Origin: Gracilimonas sp031581265
GTDB taxonomy: Bacteria; Bacteroidota; Rhodothermia; Balneolales; Balneolaceae
Length of the DNA: 64,000 nt
Assembly: GCF_031581265.1 (NCBI RefSeq)
Contig: NZ_JAVLBQ010000003.1
Location: 71,686 to 135,685 of the forward strand
Direction of reading: 5' to 3'
Part shown: piece by piece, positions 17,981 to 26,310 of the stretch
Position numbering within the stretch: position 1 is the stretch's first letter
Layout of the letters: each line of letters starts with the position of its first letter
The notes under the pieces: model-generated
Database searches by the model: none
Told to the model about the DNA's origin: nothing
Seen by the model: the letters and a program-made list of their open reading frames with translations, nothing else
Translations under genes and position numbers: made by a program

Positions 17981-20029
17981 TTATGATTTCGGCAGTTCAA
18001 CATAAAAAGTAGTGCCTACCCCTTCTTCACTTTCGAACCAAATATTGCCATTCATTCTTTCAACAAAATCTTTACTGAGGCTTAACCCAAATCCACTTCC
18101 CATTTCTTTATTGGTACCTTGATTCGTAAATGACTTGCTTTCAAAAATTTTATCAGCGATATCATCAGAAATACCAATCCCAGTATCACTGACCATCAAT
18201 ATAATGGAGTCTGTGTTCATCTCGACAGAAACATCTACTTGATCCCCTTTATCTGAATACTTAATACTATTGGAAATAAGATTTCTTAGTATCAATTTAA
18301 GAGCATTGTAATCTGCTTTTATCTTAAGATCTTTTTCGATATTCTGATTTAAAGAAACCCCTTTTTTATTGGCTACAAATGCCTGAGAAGACATTACCCC
18401 CTCAGTAACTTCCCTGATATTTACTTCAGTAATTTCCATTTCTACCCCGGAAAGTTGTTCCTTTGCCCAAACTAAAAGGTCTTCCATAACCTCTTTATTT
18501 TTTTGGACGGAAGATTCTAATTCCTCAATTAATGTCGTCATATCTCCCTGAGAAAGGATATTATTTTTAATCAATTCCAAAATCCCCTGCATTGAAGTTA
18601 AAGGGGAACGAAGATCGTGAGCTATTATGGCAAAAAGTTCATCCTTAGCTTTATTTAATTTTTCAAGTTCTTGCTTTCGTACCCGTAGTTCTGAAAGTAT
18701 TTCTTCTTTCTCTCTCGCTGTCTTCCGCATAATAAACAGTATAGCCAACACTAAAATTATAATGAGTACAGCGGCAACTATGAGAATTCTTTGAGATTGA
18801 AGTTTTTGTGCTTGTTGCTCTTGTTTCTCTTGTAATAACCGGTTGATTTCGCTTTGTCGATTTAATTCCAGTTGATTCTCAAGCTGAGCAAGCTCTCGCT
18901 CCTTTTCTATGTTGTACAGGCTGTCTTTGGTCGCTGTGAATTCTCTCAATGTTCTATATGCATCTTCATACCTGTTTGCCATGCTTAAAGCTTGGTATAA
19001 AAGCTCTCTGCTGTCTTGCAGAAGGCCTATATTGGCAAATTCATTCGCAACATCTATAGCTATATTCAAGCGATAAATTGCTTCTTCCGATCTGTTTTGT
19101 TCCATGTACATTCTTCCCAATACATGGTTATTGAAATAAATTCCTTGCTGGATTCCCATATTTTCACACATTTCTAAAGACTCAAGAAGTAAATCTTCAG
19201 CTTCATCATAATTACCCATTTGCGCCAGGGTATTCCCTTGGTTGTGTAAAATAATGGCAGGGGGTGTGTTAGGCCTTAACTCCCTTATTATTTGTTCTGC
19301 TATTTCATAATTATTCAGTGCCTCTTCAAATCTACCCATATCACGGAGGGTATTGGCCATGTTTTGCCGTGCCCGATATATATCAAGTTTCAGATTTCGG
19401 GCTTCAGCCATTTCTAAGGATTGTTCCAAATAATACAAGGATTTCTCAAGCTTATCATTATTGCCATAAGACATTCCCAGGTTATTATAAGCTATGGTTA
19501 GCATGGTAGAATCTTTAGCCGTCTTGGCATATTCAATAGCTTCTAAAAAATTTTGATAAGCCTTTTCTTGTTGACCTGTTTCTTCATATTCGGTTGCCAA
19601 ATTGTGTAGAAGGCTGGCTTTCATTCGATCTGCATCTTGCAGGGGCAGCCGGTCTGTATAATCCATCGCTGTCTGAAAAGCCTTAACAGCTTCAAAAGGT
19701 TGCCCCATGTTGCCATAAGTTGATCCCATCAGGTTATAAAACTGTGCCATCTGTTTACTTTGAGGGAATTCATCTATGGCTTTATTTAGAGAATCAATAG
19801 CCCTTTGAAAATCTTCCCTGTTAATGTACACATCAATTAAATGAGTCTTTGCCTTCGCCTGTCCCTCCATATAATCAATGGCAGTAGCTATGCTATGTGC
19901 TCTAAGGGCAAACTTAATGGCCTCCTCATAGTTCCCCGCAAAATTTGCCTGGTTAGATTGAGAAATAAATTCATTAACACGAACTGTATCTGCTTCCTGA
20001 TAGATTGGGGAATGATACGTATATGCCAT
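17981..20029 (-). CDS. TPR-sensor histidine kinase (intact paralogue)
   Basis: 682 residues from ATG 20029. Residues 1-360 are tandem TPR units (for example YNLMGSTYGNMGQPFEAVKAF); a coiled coil (QLENQLELNRQSEINRLLQ) leads to a membrane segment (ILIVAAVLIIILVLAILFIM). The kinase part has the phospho-acceptor box FAIIAHDLRSPLTSMQG, N box NLISNSIKYS, G1 DTGIGIS and G2 GSGFGLSLS. The ATG given lacks a signal peptide, yet in-frame codons upstream encode one (KFIIKHILLIVFGLCFSSQAMA, 20027-20089) with no ATG, GTG or TTG; initiation at ATA 20092 or ATT 20083 is possible. The sensor then lies in the periplasm, as in the broken paralogue 117 bases downstream. No response regulator is adjacent. Confidence 0.85.
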   Translation of the reverse strand: MAYTYHSPIYQEADTVRVNEFISQSNQANFAGNYEEAIKFALRAHSIATAIDYMEGQAKAKTHLIDVYINREDFQRAIDSLNKAIDEFPQSKQMAQFYNLMGSTYGNMGQPFEAVKAFQTAMDYTDRLPLQDADRMKASLLHNLATEYEETGQQEKAYQNFLEAIEYAKTAKDSTMLTIAYNNLGMSYGNNDKLEKSLYYLEQSLEMAEARNLKLDIYRARQNMANTLRDMGRFEEALNNYEIAEQIIRELRPNTPPAIILHNQGNTLAQMGNYDEAEDLLLESLEMCENMGIQQGIYFNNHVLGRMYMEQNRSEEAIYRLNIAIDVANEFANIGLLQDSRELLYQALSMANRYEDAYRTLREFTATKDSLYNIEKERELAQLENQLELNRQSEINRLLQEKQEQQAQKLQSQRILIVAAVLIIILVLAILFIMRKTAREKEEILSELRVRKQELEKLNKAKDELFAIIAHDLRSPLTSMQGILELIKNNILSQGDMTTLIEELESSVQKNKEVMEDLLVWAKEQLSGVEMEITEVNIREVTEGVMSSQAFVANKKGVSLNQNIEKDLKIKADYNALKLILRNLISNSIKYSDKGDQVDVSVEMNTDSIILMVSDTGIGISDDIADKIFESKSFTNQGTNKEMGSGFGLSLSKDFVERMNGNIWFESEEGVGTTFYVELPKS

Positions 20030-20127
20030 TGCCTGGCTTGAGAAGCATAGGCCAAAAACGATTAGCAGTATATGTTTAATAATGAATTTTATGGCTTTCG
20101 GCTTTTTTGAATTTGGACTAAAATAAC

Positions 20128-20156
20128 AAAGCCCTCCATCATATGAAGGGCTTTCT
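20128..20156 (-). terminator. Intrinsic terminator of the OsmC gene
   Basis: On the minus strand agaaagccct-tcatatga-tggagggctttgtta forms a GC-containing stem (AAAGCCCT with AGGGCTTT) followed by a T-rich tail, 23 bases past the osmC stop. It insulates the kinase gene downstream. Confidence 0.7.
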
Positions 20157-20178
20157 ATAATTTTAACAAATTAATTAC

Positions 20179-20601
20179 TTAATTAGTAAGAGTAGCATCA
20201 AGTTGAATATCTACCCCGGCCAATGCTTTTGAAACAGGGCATCCATTTTTAGCTGCTTCCGCAATCTCCTGAAATTTATCCTCATCAATGTTGGGCACAT
20301 TCCCTTTTGCCGTTAACTTGATGGTGGTAATGGCACCGGCTCCGCCATCAATGGTAACTTCGGCGTGTGTTTCAACGGAATTTGGGGTGAATCCTGCTTT
20401 ATCCAATTCATTGGAAAAAGCCATTGAGAAACACCCTGCATGTGCCGCTCCTATCAATTCTTCAGGATTTGAACCCGATTTATCCTCAAAACGAGTGGCA
20501 AAACTAAACTTTCCTTCATAGGAACCACTTTCCAATTTCATAGTCCCGTTTCCAGTTTTTAAATCTCCTTTCCAAACAGCATCTGCTTTCTTTGTTGGCA
20601 T
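20179..20601 (-). CDS. osmC: OsmC-family organic peroxide reductase
   Basis: 140 residues. The two redox cysteines are in IGAAHAGCFSMAFS (Cys about 57) and KNGCPVSKAL (Cys about 120), at the spacing of OsmC/Ohr peroxiredoxins, which reduce organic hydroperoxides with dihydrolipoamide or similar thiols. The N-terminal DAVWKGDLKTGNGTMKLESG matches OsmC rather than Ohr. A perfect 14-base palindrome lies 58 bases before the ATG and may be an operator. Monocistronic, with a strong terminator. Confidence 0.93.
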   Translation of the reverse strand: MPTKKADAVWKGDLKTGNGTMKLESGSYEGKFSFATRFEDKSGSNPEELIGAAHAGCFSMAFSNELDKAGFTPNSVETHAEVTIDGGAGAITTIKLTAKGNVPNIDEDKFQEIAEAAKNGCPVSKALAGVDIQLDATLTN

Positions 20602-20658
20602 AATAGTTTCTATTTTTGATTGGTGTTTTATGATGTATTGAATTTAACAAAGGGGGGA

Positions 20659-20672
20659 GGGAATGCATTCCC
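20659..20672. promoter_or_regulatory. Perfect palindrome GGGAATGCATTCCC upstream of osmC
   Basis: A 14-base perfect palindrome 58 bases upstream of the osmC start, in the otherwise gene-free 20602-20925 stretch. It is short and central enough to be a repressor or activator site; the binding protein is unknown. Nothing else is seen in the gap except the tRNA terminator. Confidence 0.35.
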
Positions 20673-20887
20673 AGTAAAAGCTTACCTACTCAATATATCA
20701 ATCTTACTGTCAAATCCACGAATATCTCTTATCGTTTAGAGCCCATGGGATTCCCGCCCTGATTACCCTTCATTATGTCTACTTACTCTTTTATCAACCC
20801 CCACGCCATTTGAACCAATATAGTACCGATCTTTAGATGTGCTGCAAATAATATAGGTCTGATGCATTTTAACCCCGTTTTAAATGA

Positions 20888-20924
20888 AAAAAGGGCAGCT
20901 ATAATTTCTATAACTACCCTTTCT
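20888..20924 (-). terminator. Hairpin downstream of tRNA-Gly
   Basis: aaagggtagtta-tagaaattatag-ctgcccttttttc on the minus strand: an imperfect stem with AAAGGG/CCCTTT ends and a T-run, immediately after the tRNA 3' end. Confidence 0.65.
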
Positions 20925-20925
20925 T

Positions 20926-21000
20926 TGGAGCGGGAAACGAGATTCGAACTCGCGACCTTCTCGTTGGCAACGAGATGCTCTACCACTGAGCTATTCCCGC
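20926..21000 (-). tRNA. tRNA-Gly (anticodon GCC)
   Basis: The minus strand folds as a cloverleaf: acceptor GCGGGAA/TTCCCGC, D arm GCTC-AGTGGTA-GAGC, anticodon arm TCTCG-TTGCCAA-CGAGA (GCC, glycine), variable AGGTC, T arm with TTCGAAT, discriminator T and an encoded CCA (20926-20928). Mature body without CCA is 20929-21000. Confidence 0.97.
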
Positions 21001-21139
21001 TTCTGTATCAATAAAATTCTCTTCTCAGAGAGCCACAAATATAAGAGTGTTATGCACTTTAATTCAACCTTTTTTTGGATTGATTGCTGATTTTTTCTCA
21101 ATCGTTGTTTGTATGACTACTTAGGCGATAATTGAAGGG

Positions 21140-23063
21140 TCAAATGGAAATTTCTTTAACTGAACCCAGTAATCTTCCCAAGAATTTATTTCCATATACT
21201 TTCTCGATGTGCTGCATGTCGGCAATAATAACCAATAGTTCCTTGCTTCTGGAAAAAGCAACATTCAATAATCTGGGGACTGATAATCCATTCTTCTTTT
21301 CATCAAAGGGGCGTACGGAGTAGTGTCTCATTCCGCCATTTTGCCATTCACCGCTCATCACTGTATCAAAAATGATAACGGGCTTTTCCCTGCCCTGGAA
21401 GGTGTGAATGGTCCCCACTTCAATTTCCCCAAATCCTTTTTCCCAAAGATGATTTCGAACTTTATATACACTGTTTCTGAAAGGCACAATAATTCCAATA
21501 TCATTTGGTGGGTGATTTTTGGTCAACCGCCGCACGCTTTCTTCAATCAGTCGATGGTGCACTTCATTGACGGGCTTAAAGCCTCTTTCCCCGGTTTCCT
21601 GCTCCAGTACCGGGTTGTATTTGGCAGTATCGNNNNNNNNNNGATGCTGCCTCCCCGTTATCCAGGCTACGTCCATCAGCCGGCTCTCCCGATTTCAACC
21701 GGCCTTCATAAAACACCGAACTGATGACTCCTGCCAAATCATCTTTCATGCGATATTGCACATCAAAAAAACTGGTGAAATTCTTATTAAAATCGTGCCA
21801 GTTGAATAGATCTTCCGTTGATTCCGATTTCGATACATAGGTAAAAATATCCTGCTCTAAAAAGTCCCTTGATTTGGGGTGGTTCGTGATCGCTATCGGG
21901 GGTAACTGCATGGGATCTCCGGCAACCACTAAGTGTTTTTTACTTTTGGCAGCCATCAACAGCATATAGGGAATTCCGGCCATCGAACCCTCGTCCACCA
22001 CCACGGCATCATAGCTAAGACTATAGAATAGCTCAGACGTGCACACTTTAGCCAGCGTTGTAGCAACCAATTGCTTTTTCTTTAACTCGTATCGTTCGTT
22101 CAAGTTCATCAACCGGTCGATCTCAATTTCAAGAGACTCCACTCCACCGTGCTCATCTACTTTATTGCCGGCCAACTGACATTCCAAATCCAGTTTATCG
22201 GGAACCTCCTCCCCATTGCGTATCAAGTCATCTACTTTTTCTTGCAAGCTTTCATACTTGCTGAGTAGGTTTGACAGCTGTACTGCATCGGCTTTGCGCC
22301 CATCCAGCTTGGCTTTCACCTGGTGATCGAACAGAATGTCTTCGAGGCGGGCATCATCCAGAGCGGCTTCCCCAAACCGGGTAGTGTTTTGAAGATTGAA
22401 GCCGGGATCAATTTCATACAAGGCATCAATCACACTTAGCAATCCCACATCTACGGCACGATTGGTATTTGATACGAACAAAACCCTTTTTTTTTGCTTA
22501 AGCAAATTGGCAACGATATACCCTAAAGTTGCCGTTTTACCAGTTCCGGGAGGCCCCCAAACATATAATATGTTATTCTTGAGCGACTTTTCGATGGCGT
22601 CTCTCTGCGATTCATTTCTCAATTCATCTACTTTGATTTCAGCTGAATCGGAACGTTCTTTAAAATTTTTCTCGGGCTCAAGGAGTGCTTTTAGCTGAGG
22701 AATTTCATCCGCTTTTTCCTGAATTTTAAGCAGGTGTTCTTCCATTTTTTTGAGTACAAAATCATTTTCCCATTCCAGGAAAACCTCTCCTATTTTACTT
22801 CCTACATTTTTGGGGAATTCCAGGCGAACTTTTTTGTCCTTAAATTCTACCGGCTGCACCTTGTATTCTTTGTCATCGATTTTTGCCCTGATTTCTTCAG
22901 CAAAACGGAGTCCCTTATTTTGGGTGTCGAAGGTATAAATGAATTCTCCGGATATCTTTTCTAAATCCCCGTTGAAAAGTACGTCGGTAGATGGAGTTTC
23001 CCTCACCGCAATTATTTCATGTTCAATGGCTTCTATTGCCTGTTTTAAAACTTTCTTAATCAA
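21140..23063 (-). CDS. Superfamily I DNA/RNA helicase (SMUBP-2/UPF1-like), interrupted by an assembly gap
   Basis: One gene in two reading frames because ten N's (21633-21642) stand for an unknown number of bases. The N-terminal part (about 475 residues) has a small beta-barrel region, a Walker A loop YVWGPPGTGKTATLG, a Walker B-like VVVDEGSMAGIP, and GDPMQLPPI (motif III). The C-terminal part has IGIIVPFRNSV, VGTIHTFQGREKPVIIFD (motif V) and LLNVAFSRSKELLVII (motif VI). The order matches SF1B helicases of the AAA_11/AAA_12 type. Together over 630 residues, near the usual size. Role presumably in nucleic-acid unwinding; not further defined. A true frameshift cannot be told from the gap. Confidence 0.88.
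21633..21642. other. Assembly gap (10 N)
   Basis: Run of ten N inside the helicase gene between motifs III and V. It shifts the reading frame as written, so the real length of the missing DNA is not 10. Confidence 0.98.
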
Positions 23064-23080
23064 AGTAATGCTAAGTGTTA

Positions 23081-23122
23081 AATGCTAAATGTTAAATGGT
23101 TGATCATTTAACATTTAGCATT
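23081..23122. repeat. Perfect 18-bp inverted repeat upstream of the helicase gene
   Basis: aatgctaaatgttaaatg (23081-23098) and its exact complement (23105-23122) with a 6-base loop containing gttgat. It lies between the gntR stop and the helicase start on the same strand; it may end gntR transcription, though no T-run follows. Confidence 0.65.
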
Positions 23123-23136
23123 ATATAATTTAAAAT

Positions 23137-24030
23137 TTATTGGTCCCACAATTCGGCTCGAATCATTTCTGAGCTTTTTTCTGATAGCAAGTATTCAAGT
23201 CTCAGCCTGCTTTTCTGAGGCACCTTTTGCTCAACCAACCGGGCACTGTCTGAGGTATATAGGACCAAATCAGATTCCCGCACAAAAAGTGGGAGTGATT
23301 TACCATAGATAGTCCCAGCCACAAAAGATCCTTCGAATTGAACCGATCGCTTCAACTCATCGATGATTTTGGGAATGGTCTCTTCAGAGCCGGTTACCAA
23401 ACCGATGGTTTCAATAGCGGCACGATCTACCATAGAAAGCAAGATGTCTGGATCGTAATCATATACAATGGGAAGGATGAGCAGGCTTTCTCTCAGGCTC
23501 CGGAAATTACTCATCAAATGGATGGGTACAAATAGCGCATCGTATTTTGCCGCACTCTCATATTCATTAATACTGATGGCCTGACTTTTAACGCCCACTT
23601 GCTTCTTGATGGCATCCGATAACATTCGTGCCAGTTCATGATTTTGCCCCACACTGGCTGAAGTTTGAATACGATCGGGCCATTCCATAAAGCCAAGCTG
23701 CTCTTGAAATAACAGCTCTATCTCGGATTCATCCAGCCCATAACCAATAAGTTCTTCTACCAACGCCTGCACTTTCTCACCGCCCACTTCCAGCCGAGCC
23801 GATTTATCCAACAGTGTAGTCTGATTTTTAACGGTGAATCCCCGTCCCTTCTCACCTAAAATTAACCCTTCTTCCTCCAGTATATGATAGGCTTTTCGTA
23901 CAGTATGAAAACTCGCCTCCAGCTGCTGACCCAAATCGCGGGTAGAGGGCAACATCTCACCCACCTGAAACTGCTTGGTGGCAATCATCAACCGGATACG
24001 GTCTGCTATGTGTTTGGCGGATGTTTTCAA
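23137..24030 (-). CDS. GntR-family transcriptional regulator
   Basis: 297 residues. The N-terminal winged helix (residues 1-70) has KHIADRIRLMIATKQFQVGE, MLPSTRDLGQQLEASFHTVRKAYHILEEEGLI and GRGFTV, a clear GntR DNA-binding domain. The remaining 220 residues resemble neither an aminotransferase (MocR) nor a FadR-type helical domain that I can recognise; they have alpha/beta character (ALFVPIHLMSNF, IVYDYDPDILLSM) like a periplasmic-binding-protein fold, which is a guess. A dyad just upstream may be its own operator. The ligand and targets are unknown. Confidence 0.85.
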   Translation of the reverse strand: MKTSAKHIADRIRLMIATKQFQVGEMLPSTRDLGQQLEASFHTVRKAYHILEEEGLILGEKGRGFTVKNQTTLLDKSARLEVGGEKVQALVEELIGYGLDESEIELLFQEQLGFMEWPDRIQTSASVGQNHELARMLSDAIKKQVGVKSQAISINEYESAAKYDALFVPIHLMSNFRSLRESLLILPIVYDYDPDILLSMVDRAAIETIGLVTGSEETIPKIIDELKRSVQFEGSFVAGTIYGKSLPLFVRESDLVLYTSDSARLVEQKVPQKSRLRLEYLLSEKSSEMIRAELWDQ

Positions 24031-24058
24031 ATAATTTCATTCCTTTTTAAATGAGGTT

Positions 24059-24077
24059 CTGAATATCCAATATTCAG
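24059..24077. promoter_or_regulatory. Dyad CTGAATAT-cca-ATATTCAG upstream of gntR
   Basis: Perfect 8-3-8 inverted repeat starting 29 bases before the gntR ATG, of a size and AT content usual for GntR operators. Autoregulation is inference; it could also help end pdxJ transcription. Confidence 0.35.
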
Positions 24078-24147
24078 CATGGAATAACCAATGTCCAAGT
24101 TTTCTTCATTAGCATTCCGAGCCCTGTGTGGGCTTTTGGATATTTCC

Positions 24148-24885
24148 TCATCCATAAAAATTTTCGATAATTTCAATGTAAGCTTTTACAGTTCTATCAA
24201 GTCCCCAAAACAGTGATTTACTAATCAGCGCATGACCAATACTTACTTCATTCAGGTTTGGGACCGTTTCAAGCAGGTCGGGTAAATTTTCTAAATTCAA
24301 CCCATGACCGGCATTCACTTTTATACCAAAATCATTTGCCATAATGGCCGCTTTTCGAAGACGGGTTAGCTCGTGCTGTTGTTTAGCTGAATCCGCATTG
24401 GCAAAATTCCCGGTATGCAATTCAATGGCATCCGTTCCCAGCTCATGTGCCAGTTCAATATCCCTGGGATTTGGATCCAAAAACAAACTGATTTCAATGT
24501 TGGTCTCCCGTAATTTGGGAAAAACACGATTCATGTAATCATCAAATACCACTTCCATATCTAGTCCACCTTCCGTAGTCAGCTCTTCCCGTCCTTCGGG
24601 GACCAGCGTACATAAATGGGGATCTACTTTTGTACATATTTCGAGCATCTCATCCGTGGCAGCCATCTCGAAATCGAGCTTTCCGCGTACATGATCTTTT
24701 AACCGAAATACATCTTCATCACGAATATGGCGGCGGTCTCCGCGCAAGTGAAATACAATCCCGGCTGCTCCGGCTTTTTCACAAATTTGAGCTGCCTCAA
24801 TGGGATCAGGGTATCCCTCACCCCGTGCATTTCTCAGTGTTGCAACATGATCGATATTAACGAGCAGTTTCATTTTTGGCTTCAA
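24148..24885 (-). CDS. pdxJ: Pyridoxine 5'-phosphate synthase PdxJ
   Basis: 245 residues. It condenses 1-deoxyxylulose 5-phosphate with 3-amino-1-hydroxyacetone phosphate in the DXP-dependent vitamin B6 pathway. The TIM-barrel motifs are all present: LLVNIDHVATLRNARGEGYPDP (residues 6-27), FHLRGDRRHIRDEDV (about 45-59), TLVPEGREELTTEGG (about 92-106), SLFLDP, ELHTGNFA, KVNAGHGLNLEN and VSIGHALIS. Length is normal. It is a single gene upstream of gntR with about 117 bases between them. Confidence 0.97.
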   Translation of the reverse strand: MKPKMKLLVNIDHVATLRNARGEGYPDPIEAAQICEKAGAAGIVFHLRGDRRHIRDEDVFRLKDHVRGKLDFEMAATDEMLEICTKVDPHLCTLVPEGREELTTEGGLDMEVVFDDYMNRVFPKLRETNIEISLFLDPNPRDIELAHELGTDAIELHTGNFANADSAKQQHELTRLRKAAIMANDFGIKVNAGHGLNLENLPDLLETVPNLNEVSIGHALISKSLFWGLDRTVKAYIEIIENFYG

Positions 24886-25000
24886 TTATTTCTGGTTGCT
24901 GTTAGTCTCTAAAACGGCCTTCTAAAGCCGGGACTAAAAGTAAGCATAAGAGCTTACAGTTACAGAAATGAAATCCACTCACAAAAACCTGCAGGGTCTT

Positions 25001-26218
25001 TTATTTGCTATCTTTTTCAGCAATGTATTCCATCATATTTTTGTACCCGTCACTTAATGGAATATCTCTGCGCTTCATCATAGAGTGCATGGCTTCAATG
25101 GCTTTATCAAATTTATACACTCCATACTCTTCTGACCCAACCCACGAAAATGAAGGAATGTATTTTGGTGGAAAGCCACTCATAAATATATTGGAACTAA
25201 CGCCGCATACTGTCCCGGTGTTTAGCATAGTATTAATTGCTGTTTTGGAGTGGTCGGCCATGATAGTGCCTAAAAACTGCTGTTCTGTTTCTGTCTCTTG
25301 TTTTGTATTCCAATCTGTTATTCGAACGGTGCTGTAGTTATTTTTTAAGTTCGAAGTGTTGGTATCTGCTCCTAAATTCACCCATTGGCCGAACAAAGAA
25401 TTACCGGTAAATCCATCATGGGCTTTATTGGAGTAGGAATGAAATATACAATTCATCACTTCTCCCCCAACCTTACAAACCGGACCGAGCGTGGTACCAT
25501 CCGAAATTCGTGCTCCCATTTTCACCGTTGATCCTTTGCCAATGACCACAGGTCCCTTTAAAATACTGCCTGACTCAATACAAGCTCCCTTCATAAGAAC
25601 GATCGGCCCCTTATTTGCAATTAAAGTAACCCCCGGTTCTAATTCTACTTCTTCAGCAATGAATGTGTTTTCGGGATGGGTGATAGTGGCTTCAAATTCA
25701 TGTCCTAATTCTGCAACTGATTTTAACCCGGAAAGTGTGACATCTTTTTCGATTTCATAGGCATTAAGCATCAATAAATCCCACAGATGTTCCAGGTGGA
25801 TAAGATCTTTGACTACTATCTCATCTAATCCATCAGCTGAAAATTTCTCTTTCTGAAACATTTCTGCTGATTTATCTGCAGTAACTTTTGCAGCTGCGCA
25901 TGAACCATCAAATATAATGCACTGGTTTTCTTTTAGCACTTCCAGTGCATCCATTAGTATTTGGGATGGAAGGAACCGGGGATTCACCCATAAAATTACA
26001 TCATCCCTATCTACCTCTCCTTGTTGAAACACTTCCTTCATGTAATTGGGCAGCAACCTGCTATATCTGTGTATCCCAAATGATCGCAACCATTTTTCGC
26101 GAATAGTGTACGCCCCGACACGTAGATCATCAACCGGACGGGTGAGTGTAAGCGGATGAAAATTTTTAGCTTTTTCATCCGTAAAGAAGCAGAGTTTATT
26201 AATTTTTTCAGAAGCCAT
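25001..26218 (-). CDS. GlmU-like sugar nucleotidyltransferase with left-handed beta-helix
   Basis: 405 residues. The N-terminal part (LCFFTDEKAKNFHPLTLTRPVDDLRVG) lacks the classic pyrophosphorylase LAAGxGTRM and matches the alternative GlmU family of Bacteroidota-type bacteria. The C-terminal part (about 180-360) is a left-handed beta-helix with hexapeptide repeats (IESGSILKGPVVIGKGSTVKMGARISDG), VGGEVMNCIFHSYSNKAHDGF and LGADTNTSNLKNNYSTVRI, as in acetyltransferases. It probably makes UDP-GlcNAc from glucosamine-1-P. It diverges from glmS across 92 bases, which supports a shared amino-sugar role and shared control. Confidence 0.85.
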   Translation of the reverse strand: MASEKINKLCFFTDEKAKNFHPLTLTRPVDDLRVGAYTIREKWLRSFGIHRYSRLLPNYMKEVFQQGEVDRDDVILWVNPRFLPSQILMDALEVLKENQCIIFDGSCAAAKVTADKSAEMFQKEKFSADGLDEIVVKDLIHLEHLWDLLMLNAYEIEKDVTLSGLKSVAELGHEFEATITHPENTFIAEEVELEPGVTLIANKGPIVLMKGACIESGSILKGPVVIGKGSTVKMGARISDGTTLGPVCKVGGEVMNCIFHSYSNKAHDGFTGNSLFGQWVNLGADTNTSNLKNNYSTVRITDWNTKQETETEQQFLGTIMADHSKTAINTMLNTGTVCGVSSNIFMSGFPPKYIPSFSWVGSEEYGVYKFDKAIEAMHSMMKRRDIPLSDGYKNMMEYIAEKDSK

Positions 26219-26310
26219 GGGAACAAAAAATTGTAATCGTTATTAAATCAATAAGACATTATATTTAAGCATTATTAACCCCAAAAAAAATTTTTTGTGA
26301 GAGATTATTT

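Noticed and set aside
20783..20986. 67-residue minus-strand frame over the tRNA
   Set aside because: It is read through tRNA-Gly (the typical VEHLVANEKVASSNLVSRS artefact), not a protein gene.
26219..26310. glmS ribozyme upstream of glmS
   Set aside because: The 92-base AT-rich gap is too short and lacks the ribozyme core.
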